Below, in pieces: positions 12,002 to 22,651 of a stretch of 64,000 bases of DNA. The DNA is from Jackrogersella multiformis (taxonomy: Eukaryota; Ascomycota; Sordariomycetes; Xylariales; Hypoxylaceae), in the NCBI GenBank assembly GCA_902806575.1, contig CADCXD010000001.1, forward strand, positions 1,426,001-1,490,000, read 5' to 3'. The notes below the pieces were generated by a model, which saw nothing but the letters and a program-made list of their open reading frames with translations, was not told where the DNA came from and did not search any database. Within the stretch, counting starts at the first letter, position 1; the number at the start of each line of letters is the position of its first letter. The translations under genes were made by a program, and so were the position numbers.

Positions 12002-12659
12002 GGTAAGTAGGAAAAAACGCGTCCGGTCAACTTCCTTTAAAACTGGAGAAAGTTGACGGGGCTAACTGCTAGTGACGGCTATCGATGGACCGCTGCAATT
12101 GAAAGGCGCGACCGATCTGATGATGTTATGTTTGGATGTGTTTTGTTGTGTTGATTGGGAACTTTGGCGGATGTGTAGAGAAAAAAAAAGATGAAGGTAG
12201 AAAGTTGATGGATGAGATAGTCCAGAAAATTCCTAGGATCCAAAGATAATAGAAGGAAAGCCTGTGCTCATTCGAATGGATAGCATGTACCCAGACCCAG
12301 ACCCCAGCGTGGACGCCGGGTAGCTTCTTAAACAGAACGCACGTGACTTTTTTGATGATGGCGTCTCGTCTTGCTTGTGGTAGGTGGTGGCAGGCGGCAG
12401 GTGGCAGGGTGGTAGGTGATAAGTTTAGTACTACGGGTAGAGGAGGGAGGTGATCTATTTAGGTATCTATTTAAGTAAGTTTCCAAGGTTATTATTTCCT
12501 TAGGTACCTACCTAAGGTAGGCAAGATTTCCTTAGGAGGTAGGCAAGGCGGGTAGCTTGGTAGACTGTAGTAGAGTCTAGACTGGTAGACTCGGAAGTCT
12601 TGGTACGTTTTGGTTCAGATTTGCGCCGATACGTGGGTCTCCTTTTCTTACTGTTTACA

Positions 12660-12720
12660 TGCCTGCCTGATAACCTGCCAGCCTGCCAGCCTGCCAACCT
12701 CCAGGCCTGCCAACCTGCCT
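12660..12720. repeat. Short CCTGCCAG/CCTGCCAA direct repeats
   Basis: Six to seven imperfect copies of an 8-bp CCTGCCAG/A unit on the plus strand. On the other strand it reads as GGCAGGCTGG text. Confidence 0.75.
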
Positions 12721-13291
12721 ATGAGGTATGGCCTATCCGACATTTGATACGTAGTAGCACTGGAGGTACTTAGGTAAGGAGGCAAGGTAAGTAACGCCAA
12801 CCCACCCTGAGAAACAAACACCCTCCCCATGACCCTCGGCTTTCGTCAACATAGCCTCCTATATTCCTTCTGTATTCATTTGCGACACCTACCTGTCCTC
12901 ACTTCATCAACTCTCGTTACCTTCCAAACCTCGGTTCCCCTTCGTTTGCATCTACTGCCTTTAGGTACCTAGTAGGTATGCGGGATCTTCATGAGGTCTT
13001 CCGCGCCATCTGCCACCTGCCTTCGATAGCCTAACTCATGCAGCCCGACATCCGCACAACTCACGCTTTGAATAAGAAACTAAAAAAAAAAAGAGGCCTC
13101 ATTAAGACCAGTTGATAGTAGTAGACTAGGTAGTAAACGTTTTGACATAACCCTTCCCCCTCCCAAATAGTTCGCCGGGCGACCTCTATCGCCCTCTGAA
13201 TGACTTTCTATATGTACAGTAAGCTTTTCGTACAACAGATAGGCGTGATCCCACCTATGAAGAGTTCCGCGAAGATGCCCTAAGGCATTTA

Positions 13292-16200
13292 TTATTCCTC
13301 CTCCTCCTCTTCCTCATCCTCGTCCGAGTCGACATCCATTCCCTCGGCGACCGTTACGGAAAAGGTCGGTTCCTGGTCCACACCGACGTAACTGTCGCTC
13401 ATCAAGAACAGCTTCAAGTCATGCTTGCCGGGTGTCGGGACCGTGTACTCCAACTTAACCTTGAGTTGTCGACTAATGGTGACCCGCTTGATTGCCAGCA
13501 ACGTCTTTGTGTTCTCCTCCCCAACGACCAGCCACCAGTTCTCCACCTTCTTGGCGGGGTAGAATGGAGCGTGGACTGTCGTGTCAACTTCTCCGTCTTC
13601 CTCTTCAACCTCGCGCTCGATCTGGACGTTGATGTACGCCGGCTCTCCAACATGAATGTTGTCCTCGTCAACGAGTTCGAATTCAAGAGAAATATCCGGG
13701 TACTTATTATTCGTGAAAGCCGCTGCTTGGGCCAGCTGCGCTTGCGACAAACCGAGACGTTTGACAAGATTGGCATAGTTCTTGTTTTCCTCGGGGTTCA
13801 TCGCCTCCATGAAGTCAAAGATGTCGTTGATTCTAACGCATAACAAGTTAGTATCATGACAACTAAATTTTTCCTGTAGTACATACCCGAACTCATTCGC
13901 CACCTTAACTACCTCGGGCGTGAAATGAGGGATCTGCTTTAGAGGACTATCGCGGTCCCACATAGCTTGGACCACCATCTGAGACATCTCCATGGCATTC
14001 ATGGCATTAAGGTGCCCATCAGAGGAGAGAACATCGACGGTCGCACTCAGGAGACTTAATATTTTCGAAATGACCGATTCTTGATCTTTGGCTAGGTCAA
14101 TAGGGAGCTGCATTCGGGAGAAATGTGCCTGTAGCAATACGAACGCCTTGAAATGCGGCGAATCATATTCTGGCTCTGACATCTTGACCGGGACTCTATC
14201 GTAGATGCGTCGAAGTAAGTTGTCTTCGTGGCGACGAATTTGGATTGACTCGAACTCTGTAGCGGACGTTACAATCTCTAGGATGCCCTTAAGCTTCGTT
14301 TTTGCGCTCAATGAGAGCAGGAATGTCTGCATCGTGATATAGGAGATATTGTAATAGGCCGCAATCATAGCCGCGTTCTGGGGAGCAACTGAGCCATCAT
14401 CTTCATCGAAGTCAATGATCTTGGACTCCGTGAGCTCTTTCAGGGTGGTCTCAACTAAGTCAGAAAGATAGTTACTTAACCCATCATGAGTCGGACTCGT
14501 CAAACTGTAGTAGCTTGGATTTGCCAGGAGGCGGCGGTAGAAATACGTGAACGTCGTCCAGTTGATGGCATCATCCGCGGACTCGATCATCTTTGTGCTG
14601 ACCTCGGTGACGAAAGCGTCGTGCACAAAATTGTGGAGGTGCGACTCAACCGGAAGGGCCTCGTTCAAGAACTTCTTGAAGTATTCTCTCTTGACACCTG
14701 GGACCATCAGAACACCTCGACTGCGGCCTTCTCGGGATGGGCGTAGAGCTTTTCCAAACATCTGTAACACTTCACTCAACTGGTAGTCGATGTAACGATG
14801 TTCGCGACCTTCGAAATATTGAGTACCCATCACCACTACCAGGTGTGCAGTGCAGTCCAGCTCCCAACATATGTCACGAGATGCGACTAAGACCTGGATT
14901 GCCCCTTGATTGTATAGATGGAGGACAATACGTTTATCACTCTGGCTAAGAGCTTCGTGGTAATAACCGACGCCGTGTGAAAGTGCTTCGGCTAAAGCCT
15001 CTTCGTGGACTCGTTCCAAAAGTGGTCGAAGTTGATCAATATCAACATGCAAGAACCTATCCTCGTCATCTTCTGCTAGGCAAGCTGCAAGAATATCGCG
15101 TGCGCTTGACCTAGTCTGTTTTCTGCTCGGGACGAATACCAAAGCTGGCTGATCAGAAGACAATTCAGTTATCGCAAGATAGGCTGGCTTGGCCATGGCA
15201 AGCATTAACGAAGGGAAATGGGGGATGGAGAAAGACTGGATGCGGAGGTCCAGCGGTACGGGGCGGACGTGAGGGCTGAAGTTGTATATATCCTTCTTCT
15301 TAGCATCAATCCATTCACCGATATCGCGAGCATTCGCAAGTGAAACGCTTAGGCCGACGATTCTCATCTCCAGGCTAGCGGTCGTGCGAATGTAATGCAT
15401 CCGGGATACTATGATCTCGTAGATGTATCCCAGCGGACCACCAAGCAGGTGAAGCTCGTCGGCGATGAACAGCTCAACCGTGAGGATATTCTTGCGTCTC
15501 TGCCATTGTCGAGAGAGCACATCCCATTGCGTTGGCGTAGCTAAGATGAGATCTCCCTTTTCTAGCAGCTTGAGATCCGTAGCTGTTTCTCCAGTAAGCT
15601 TGACTATCTCCTTACCACCACGTAGGTGACTAAGCCGCTTCGTCCAGTCTTGATACCTGATGTCGATAAGTTCCTGGAAAGGCGCGATGTAGACAGCTCG
15701 CCCAATTTCTGGTTTCGACCAAAGACGTAGGATAGCAAACTCAGCACAAACGGTCTTTCCACTGCCAGTTGGAGCCCCGATCAAGACGTTATCGTCCGTT
15801 GTGTAGAGGGAATTGAAGGTCTGCGTCTGGATTTTGTTGAAATAGTTCCAGGACTCGTATAAGTTGCTGTAGTCCTTGGCTTTCAGTGCAGCAATCGGAA
15901 GAGGTTGCAGATCGAGGAGCTGGGTATGAGGCGGAAATTTCTCGGGGAGGATGAGCTTTTGGAATGAGACAGCTAACTTCGTCTCTGATTGCAGCCATCT
16001 GTCGGAAATGACGGAGATGAAGTAGTTCGGGGGCATAGGTTCGGTGATAGGGACTGTAAAGTCGACTATGTGATCGTTGGATTCCGCTACTGCATAATCC
16101 TTGCGTAGGAGGAACTGATCGTGATATAGAATATCCTCACCGTCGCAATCTTCGACAATGATCCAGAAGCTTTCCGCCGACCCATGTAATTCATCATCCC

Positions 16201-19200
16201 ATTGGAAATTCGGTGTGATGGACAATTCAACACGAAGCATAGAGCGGGTCATCGGTTGAGCCTGAGCCTGAATTTCGACCCTTGGGAACTTAGCTACCAA
16301 GTCACAAACCAGTCGACCTGCTTTCGGCTTCCCAAGCAGCTCTCCCATCCGCGGAGGGTCTAGGTCGAAATAACTATTCCAAGGAACGTCCAAACTGTCT
16401 GCTTTCGTTATAATATCTCGGGAACAACGGGGAAACTGTCGGAGTGGCGTCATGGTTAGCCACATTCTCTTTTCAGCCATCTTGCACAAATCCAATGCCG
16501 TTTTGGCGACATTAGACCACCCCTTTTGAAGGGTAATCTCAAAGATCGCGCGAAGGATACGACCAGCAGATTGTGTGACATAAACCATATCGGCCATGAG
16601 AGCCAAGCCCTCGAGCTTAAGGCGGCTGATGTACGCCTGTAAGAGGACATTGATCTTGCAATGAGGTTCCTCGATGCTCTCCTTCACGGGTATTGGCACT
16701 CGGGCTAGAATCTTTGCTAGCTCCAACTTCTCATCCTGACGAATGGGTATGTACTTGAACTCGGCGCTGAGAGCAAACACGCGGAAGAGCTCAATTGTCG
16801 TGATCGAAGGCTGGATAAGTTTGTTGTACGTGTCCATCGACCCGTGGGTAATGTAGTAGTGGGACGCGATTCTCCCGAGCTCAGTTGCCTTCACCTTCCC
16901 AGTTTTCTCGTCATAGGTGATTAAGTTGGACTTCTTCAGTACAGTAGCTGCTGAATGTATCAGATCAACTCGCTTCTGCTCCAGGGCTTCGTCATCCTCG
17001 TAGTCGGCTCCTACGCTATAAAGCCCTGGTGATCTTAACATTCGAACGAAGAGGTACGTGTATCCAAGCCACTCTACTCCTTCGTCTCGACTTCGAACAT
17101 TGCCTAAGACGATTTCCGCGTTGAGGTTATCTACAAGTTTACTAGCAAACTGACTCTCAATTGGCAGTTGCTGGTTGAGCAGCGATAGATAGTATTGCAT
17201 CTCGCCTTGAGAGGTGATAATGATGCCCTCACCATACGTGTCGTACTGTGGTCGACCAGCACGACCTAACATCTGCAGAACATCTTGTGGACTCAACTCC
17301 ACCCAACTACCCTTCTCCGGCGAGTAGATCTGGGTGCCCTTGATGATGACCGTATGCGCCGGTAAGTTGACACCCCAAGCAAGAGTAGCTGTACAGACAA
17401 GTACCTGGATCAGACCAGAGGCAAAAAGACCCTCAACCTCGGATCGATCGATACGACTCATACCAGCATGGTGAATGCCGAATCCGTAGGGGATAAGGTC
17501 CTTCAGGTCGGCATCCGTTATATCGTTAACGATCTCGTTCAGGGCTTCTCTGGACCCGGAATCATGCTTCAAGATTTGATTGATTGTCTCCATCTCGAGA
17601 GCCTTATCTCGTACATATTTGGCCGTTTTCGCGGTTTCCTTTCGAGAGTGGACGAAAATGAGCATCTGGTTTCGGTGGGTGCCCACATGCTCGATGACTT
17701 TATTGTAGGTAATGTCGTTCATCGTCTTGAGCTGTTTGATTGCCTTCTTCTCAGTAATTCCGATAAACTCTTGTCTCAAAGGACATGGTCGATAAGAACC
17801 ATCGAAGTGGAAAAGGCCCTTCACAGGGTCTACGCGAAGGAAGCTAGCTACATCCCTATAGTTAGGTAGAGTAGCAGACAGACCGACGAGCCTTACTGGG
17901 TCGCCCGTCTGCTCCGTCTTTCGGATCGTCCTGCTGACAATGCTCTCGATGACAGGTCCTCGCTCGTCGTGTAGAAGGTGAATCTCATCGATGATGATCA
18001 GTCGGACAAGATTCGTATACGTCAGGTCCGTGGCTTTCCTTGTGATAACGTCCCATTTCTCAGGCGTCGTAACAATTATCTGTGTCTCTGAGATTTGCTG
18101 CTTGGTAAGTTGGCGATCACCAGTCAATTCGGATACCGTTATGCCGTATGGCTTTAGGCGGGCACCAAAGTTCCCAACCTGTTCTTGGACCAGGGCCTTT
18201 AAAGGTGCAATATACACGATCTTAAAAGAGTCCAAGTCGATGTCTCCGGTCTTCGGATCCCTATGCTTCCCTAGCTCTCGCAGGATAGTCAGCATGGCCA
18301 CATTGGTCTTGCCACTGCCCGTCGGAGCACAGATGAGCATATTGCCATCATCCTCGAAAGCCGATGGGTAGCACTTTGTCTGGATTTTATTTAGAGACTT
18401 TGCCGAGCTGAAAGGCACGCGGGCCCACTCAGGCAAGTCGGTAATGGGAATATTAACGTCATCTGCTTGGCCGCGTTTCTTAGGTGGAGGGACGTGGATC
18501 TCTTCGTAGCCTTTGAAGGTTCGTTTTGTTGAACCCTCAGGGAGTCTAACTTTCGGATTGGTCATAAGATGGTTGCCTTGATCGAACACGAGATTTTCAA
18601 GATTGATAAATTTTCGCGGTTGGAGACCACCGATTAGTTGACCTTCCGCTCGCTCGGCTTTTGGCGCAGTGCTGAAAGATGCCGGGACGTCAATATCCAT
18701 TTTTATCTCCAACTTCTTTGCGGCATCAGTTGCCTTTCTGCCTCGGAGCTCATCTAGGATCCATCTGACGCCTTCGGAAGCCATTTCCCGCTCAATAACC
18801 CCTTTCTCCTCGTCACCTTCTGCTCTAGCTAGGCGCGTAAGCCATACGATCTTCTCTCGGTTTTCGATGAGCTTCTGAACAACTTCATGATGTTCGTAGT
18901 CGAGGAGTTCCATCAACTCGTTTTCAATCTCTCTCAGTTGTTTTTCGTCCTCGCCAGCTTCATCGGGCTCCCCGGAGAGGATGTGCAAAGCTTGAGTTGT
19001 TTTCTCATGCCGGATATGGTCGTCGGTATATATGTTACCGATCTCCCTTTGAAGCCAGTAGGCATCGATCTGGCGTGCAGGAATGTAGTTAGTCTCCTTG
19101 GAGCCTCCCGCGCGCTTGGTGTCTGGCAATCCGGATTCGATCACCATCTCATCTCCGTCAGCTAAGCCGGCACTTTCCTCATCTCGATCTTCCCCAGCTC

Positions 19201-20014
19201 CTCCAGCCGTCGCCCGTTCCTCTAGACCAGTTAGATCTTCTTCGTCTTTATCCAAGACTTCTTCGTCATCTGACGATTCGTCTCGGACTTCGTCTACTAG
19301 GGCTTCTTGATCCTCTTCTTCGTCATCGAAGACAACGGCAACACCCTGACGCTCGTCAAGTTCTTCATCGCCCTCAGCAACACCAGCTCCTGTATCCATC
19401 TCTTCGTCATCGTTTTGGGTATCATAATCCGTAATCTTCTTTCCAAGATTGACTAATTCGTTGAACTGCTTAGGGTTTAATGTAACACCCATCAAGTCGT
19501 CAATTTCCTTCTTCTTATCGAAATCTTTCATATCCTCGTCTTTAAGATATTCCAAGATAGCATCTGCTGCGCTTAGAACTATCTCATGAGATACGTCGCC
19601 AAGGTTGCTCCTCACGACGTTTAGTATGAGGTCGTAGGTGGCACGGGTAGCTGGTATGCGCGGCCGGTATCTAAGACCTTCGACGAGGAGATCTGTCTGT
19701 CCAAGAATTCCGGTTGCTCGCATCTGTGACGGGTCGCCCTTTCGTTTTCTTTGCTCGCGGGCGAGGATATCTTTGCCTTCTTGCACGTCTCCTCTTTCGA
19801 TGCTTGGTAGACCGGTAGGCTTCTTCGGCCTGGGTGCCTCGTCGCGCGCAACTCTAGATCCCATGTCGTTGATCCTCAAACGACCAGCAAGAGATTCAGG
19901 GTCGCCAGTAGCCTCGTCGGTTCGCCGCGTGACAAACCGTCTGTCCGCCTGGAGAACCAGGTTGGACATTGCCGAGTACTTGTACTGCGACACATCTCGG
20001 TGATGGTCCGCCAT
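13292..20014 (-). CDS. brr2: Brr2, U5 snRNP Ski2-like RNA helicase
   Basis: Brr2 unwinds the U4/U6 duplex to activate the spliceosome. Two exons (20014-13887 and 13832-13292) give 2222 residues, normal for Brr2. The start chosen is the ATG at 20014 (MADHHRDVSQYKYSAMSNLV), which matches the usual family N-terminus; there is no in-frame ATG just upstream. It has an acidic N-terminal region, then two helicase cassettes each followed by winged-helix and Sec63 units. Cassette 1 has APTGSGKT (K569) and DEIH. Cassette 2 has APTGSGKT (K1420) and DELH; in known Brr2 this second cassette is a regulatory, inactive copy. The tail is a run of Asp/Glu. The only intron found is 13833-13886 (54 nt, GTATGT...ACTAAC...TTAG); it is in frame and stop-free, but removing it restores EFGINDIFDF. 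Confidence 0.97.
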   Translation of the reverse strand: MADHHRDVSQYKYSAMSNLVLQADRRFVTRRTDEATGDPESLAGRLRINDMGSRVARDEAPRPKKPTGLPSIERGDVQEGKDILAREQRKRKGDPSQMRATGILGQTDLLVEGLRYRPRIPATRATYDLILNVVRSNLGDVSHEIVLSAADAILEYLKDEDMKDFDKKKEIDDLMGVTLNPKQFNELVNLGKKITDYDTQNDDEEMDTGAGVAEGDEELDERQGVAVVFDDEEEDQEALVDEVRDESSDDEEVLDKDEEDLTGLEERATAGGAGEDRDEESAGLADGDEMVIESGLPDTKRAGGSKETNYIPARQIDAYWLQREIGNIYTDDHIRHEKTTQALHILSGEPDEAGEDEKQLREIENELMELLDYEHHEVVQKLIENREKIVWLTRLARAEGDEEKGVIEREMASEGVRWILDELRGRKATDAAKKLEIKMDIDVPASFSTAPKAERAEGQLIGGLQPRKFINLENLVFDQGNHLMTNPKVRLPEGSTKRTFKGYEEIHVPPPKKRGQADDVNIPITDLPEWARVPFSSAKSLNKIQTKCYPSAFEDDGNMLICAPTGSGKTNVAMLTILRELGKHRDPKTGDIDLDSFKIVYIAPLKALVQEQVGNFGARLKPYGITVSELTGDRQLTKQQISETQIIVTTPEKWDVITRKATDLTYTNLVRLIIIDEIHLLHDERGPVIESIVSRTIRKTEQTGDPVRLVGLSATLPNYRDVASFLRVDPVKGLFHFDGSYRPCPLRQEFIGITEKKAIKQLKTMNDITYNKVIEHVGTHRNQMLIFVHSRKETAKTAKYVRDKALEMETINQILKHDSGSREALNEIVNDITDADLKDLIPYGFGIHHAGMSRIDRSEVEGLFASGLIQVLVCTATLAWGVNLPAHTVIIKGTQIYSPEKGSWVELSPQDVLQMLGRAGRPQYDTYGEGIIITSQGEMQYYLSLLNQQLPIESQFASKLVDNLNAEIVLGNVRSRDEGVEWLGYTYLFVRMLRSPGLYSVGADYEDDEALEQKRVDLIHSAATVLKKSNLITYDEKTGKVKATELGRIASHYYITHGSMDTYNKLIQPSITTIELFRVFALSAEFKYIPIRQDEKLELAKILARVPIPVKESIEEPHCKINVLLQAYISRLKLEGLALMADMVYVTQSAGRILRAIFEITLQKGWSNVAKTALDLCKMAEKRMWLTMTPLRQFPRCSRDIITKADSLDVPWNSYFDLDPPRMGELLGKPKAGRLVCDLVAKFPRVEIQAQAQPMTRSMLRVELSITPNFQWDDELHGSAESFWIIVEDCDGEDILYHDQFLLRKDYAVAESNDHIVDFTVPITEPMPPNYFISVISDRWLQSETKLAVSFQKLILPEKFPPHTQLLDLQPLPIAALKAKDYSNLYESWNYFNKIQTQTFNSLYTTDDNVLIGAPTGSGKTVCAEFAILRLWSKPEIGRAVYIAPFQELIDIRYQDWTKRLSHLRGGKEIVKLTGETATDLKLLEKGDLILATPTQWDVLSRQWQRRKNILTVELFIADELHLLGGPLGYIYEIIVSRMHYIRTTASLEMRIVGLSVSLANARDIGEWIDAKKKDIYNFSPHVRPVPLDLRIQSFSIPHFPSLMLAMAKPAYLAITELSSDQPALVFVPSRKQTRSSARDILAACLAEDDEDRFLHVDIDQLRPLLERVHEEALAEALSHGVGYYHEALSQSDKRIVLHLYNQGAIQVLVASRDICWELDCTAHLVVVMGTQYFEGREHRYIDYQLSEVLQMFGKALRPSREGRSRGVLMVPGVKREYFKKFLNEALPVESHLHNFVHDAFVTEVSTKMIESADDAINWTTFTYFYRRLLANPSYYSLTSPTHDGLSNYLSDLVETTLKELTESKIIDFDEDDGSVAPQNAAMIAAYYNISYITMQTFLLSLSAKTKLKGILEIVTSATEFESIQIRRHEDNLLRRIYDRVPVKMSEPEYDSPHFKAFVLLQAHFSRMQLPIDLAKDQESVISKILSLLSATVDVLSSDGHLNAMNAMEMSQMVVQAMWDRDSPLKQIPHFTPEVVKVANEFGYVLQEKFSCHDTNLLCVRINDIFDFMEAMNPEENKNYANLVKRLGLSQAQLAQAAAFTNNKYPDISLEFELVDEDNIHVGEPAYINVQIEREVEEEDGEVDTTVHAPFYPAKKVENWWLVVGEENTKTLLAIKRVTISRQLKVKLEYTVPTPGKHDLKLFLMSDSYVGVDQEPTFSVTVAEGMDVDSDEDEEEEEEE

Positions 20015-20855
20015 CTTCGCGGTATTCGCGTTTGATAGCTCGCTTGTCGACAATAGGACTGACTATGAGGTGGCGGAAAGACGACTGTCAACAAGTCCAA
20101 TTTGATCAAATGGACAAGGGCGCCGTATTTGTCTGCAGATATCGCATTTAGAAGACACTGCGTGGGGTAAATGCACTGTGATTCTCAATATAGGGTCCTT
20201 CTATTATGAAGCGCGATAGTTTCCTTGGTAGTTTTGGGGGGAAAGTGGTGGTATTCGGTTTGTTTCCAATAAGAAATCTATGAAACTCGATTCAAGGAAC
20301 TTTTTCACGTTCTGTGATAAGTTTAGGTACTAGGTTAGAGTAGTAGCTTGAAAAGCGCTAGCTAAAACTTCTAGACCGTGTTAACCACGGTGGTGAATTC
20401 CGTTTAAACTGTGGTGTGCCCACTTCTAACTTACCGGTACGTACACTAGCTCTGTTTAGGTACATGTATGATTGGCCAGCTCCATGTACCTAGATACATA
20501 GGTACCTATGATACCTTATGTAGGTAGGTAGGTACCTTCCATTCTACTATCAAAATATGCAGTACCCTGTAAATACATACCTCTCCCAATAAAGAAATTC
20601 ATAAACATTTAGCTACTACCTAGGTACATACCTAGGTACCTATGCAGGTACGCATCAGCAACACATCTGCGTATAATAGGTAATGCAGTATGGATCTACC
20701 TACGTTACCGCTTAATGATATCTGACTTTCCCTTTAATTAGGAAACTTTGTTTTGTTAAAAAGACCAACTACGTGAACGTGGTCAATTTTACAAATCACT
20801 CCGTATGTCTTTCTAGTGTCGAGCATCGGTCAGTCTCAAGCCCAACTTGTTCCTC
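20015..20855. promoter_or_regulatory. Divergent promoter region of brr2 and the coiled-coil gene
   Basis: 841 bp between two start codons on opposite strands, so it must hold both promoters. Palindromic TAGGTACC/CCTAGGTA motifs are dense at 20486-20540 and 20615-20655. No TATA box was convincingly placed. Confidence 0.7.
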
Positions 20856-22421
20856 ATGGATACTACGGAGAAGGAATTGCGCCAACGGGCTCGCGAGATC
20901 CTTGAGCATCGAATACATCCTCGCGAAGATGTCAGTATTTTGAGACGGCACCTAGCTCGCGATCTCGCTCGTAGCTTAGGGGCCGAACAGATTAGCAGTC
21001 CCCTGTCACTAGTTGACTTAGACACTACTGTCACGCCATCTGAAGCATTGCAGGGCAATTATCGAAAGTATATCGAGGCGGTTAGGAAGAACATCGAGAT
21101 CCGGGCTGAATTTGCTAAGCTACAGGAGGAGCATGATGCAGTCACCACTTCTTATCCCTCTTCTCCACCCGAGGAAGATCAGCAAGCACGACTTCTCGAG
21201 CTTCAGCTCGAGGTCAACGCACTAGAGCAGGAGCATGAGAAACTTACTGTAGTCGACAAATACTTGGGAGAGATCAATCAGCAGCCCGCAGCGGCTCCTG
21301 AATTTCTAGATCCCGAGGTCATGTTCAAGGGCTGCGCGTCCCTCCCCGAACTACCCAAGGAACTCATGGATGGCTTCACCGAGGATAAAGACGCGCCAAA
21401 TCGCGAGATACAGGAACTCCTCTCACGTCTTCAGAAGGCGGTCTTGCGTAACAAACTGCTGGCCCAACGAGAAAAGCAAAACTTCGAAAAATTGAAGGCC
21501 AAAAACCCAATCAAACCCGGTGGTCTTCCTCCGGAAGTGCAATTACACGCACTCAATGCCGTGAAGGACAGTCTGATTAATTGGATCGAGACGATGTTGA
21601 TCAAAGCTGGCGGTGACGAGGAAGAACCTAGTTTGGATTCCCCAAGCAAGCCGCGGGATGGAAAACAGGAGAAATTTGATCGTGACGCTCATATGGCCGA
21701 GATTCAGAAAGAGTACCAGCACCATATAGACCTTCGCAAGGAGATTATTGCTTCAATGGCTCAACTGAAGCAGCTAAAACTCGAGCCGCCGGAGAGACAG
21801 ACGCAAGACCAAGCGGCCCAGGAACCCGTACCCGTCAGCGCAGACCCTCAAGCCTACCTACTCACACCATACCTCGAGAAATTGCAAACCATCTCGCGCG
21901 AGCAGAAAGGTTTAATCCAAGAAAAGACCCACATCAACACAGCCCTCGCAAAGCAGCAGCAAGACCTCAATAAAATCTTGAGCCATCTAGTAGAGGAGAG
22001 CCATCTGCTTCAACAATTCCCAACCAACGCACCTAATAAGCCCAAGCTAAGTTTTGGCGAAGCTACGAAAGGGGTAAGCAGATCCAACGCGGCGAGTCAG
22101 GTCGAGCCCTGGATCTCTGCAGCAGACTCAGCCCAGATTGCTACCCTTGAGGCGGTTTTCGAAAAGGTCGAGGAGGGCCAGATTGCAGCTGAGGATGCCA
22201 TGCAGGCTCTTGACGAAGTCCGCAAGCTCCTCAACAAAGAGGAAACCGAACCAGAAGAGCCCCGTGGAGGACGGGATAGTTCTGAACGTGATATGTGGAT
22301 AGAAGACGACGAGAATAGCGGAACACGTGTTAGGAAGAACAGAGAGAAAAAGGTGGATAAGCAAAAGGGACAGAGCATCTACGCAAGACTAGATGGCAAT
22401 CTAGGGTTGATCAACGATTAA
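20856..22421 (+). CDS. Conserved-looking coiled-coil protein, function unknown
   Basis: A single uninterrupted frame of 521 residues starting at the first ATG (MDTTEKELRQRAREILEHRI). I do not recognise the family. It is rich in Glu, Lys, Gln and Leu, with heptad-like stretches at about residues 70-140, 175-215 and 270-390, so a long coiled coil is likely. There is no signal peptide or membrane segment. The C-terminus is charged (REKKVDKQKGQSIYARLDGN). A structural or spindle/kinetochore-type scaffold is possible from composition alone, but nothing in the sequence proves it. It shares a promoter region with brr2 and its 3' end faces rfc2, with 230 bp between the two stop codons. Confidence 0.8.
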   Translation: MDTTEKELRQRAREILEHRIHPREDVSILRRHLARDLARSLGAEQISSPLSLVDLDTTVTPSEALQGNYRKYIEAVRKNIEIRAEFAKLQEEHDAVTTSYPSSPPEEDQQARLLELQLEVNALEQEHEKLTVVDKYLGEINQQPAAAPEFLDPEVMFKGCASLPELPKELMDGFTEDKDAPNREIQELLSRLQKAVLRNKLLAQREKQNFEKLKAKNPIKPGGLPPEVQLHALNAVKDSLINWIETMLIKAGGDEEEPSLDSPSKPRDGKQEKFDRDAHMAEIQKEYQHHIDLRKEIIASMAQLKQLKLEPPERQTQDQAAQEPVPVSADPQAYLLTPYLEKLQTISREQKGLIQEKTHINTALAKQQQDLNKILSHLVEESHLLQQFPTNAPNKPKLSFGEATKGVSRSNAASQVEPWISAADSAQIATLEAVFEKVEEGQIAAEDAMQALDEVRKLLNKEETEPEEPRGGRDSSERDMWIEDDENSGTRVRKNREKKVDKQKGQSIYARLDGNLGLIND

Positions 22422-22651
22422 GGGACCATGGTCATTTTACTATAACAAAGGTCAATTTGGGCTTTGTCCTACAAGTGTGAGCAATTCCTAGCTAGCTACT
22501 CCGGAGCTAGATAGCCACCTTCAAAATCCTCATAATACAGTATGCCCACATTTTGCCAACCCAACGCCATATGCTATGTCATCCATTGTGTGATGTATTG
22601 AGTTCCTTTAAGAATAGTGGCCATGCCATACAATCCCTTAAACGCTAGCTA

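Larger units (their letters stand above)
11769..13291. other. Spacer upstream of the PWWP gene, microsatellites, no gene seen
   Basis: About 1.5 kb. It holds the PWWP gene promoter, a TAG/GTA trinucleotide run (about 11976-12001), TAGGTACCTA-type motifs (12500-12525, 12961-12977), and a CCTGCCAGCCTGCCAACCT-type run at 12660-12720. The 3' flank of brr2 lies at the right. Short open frames here are Cys/Leu/Ser-rich by composition only. Confidence 0.6.

Noticed and set aside
20015..20053. N-terminal extension of Brr2 by 13 codons
   Set aside because: The extended frame begins with TTG; the ATG at 20014 gives the usual family start.
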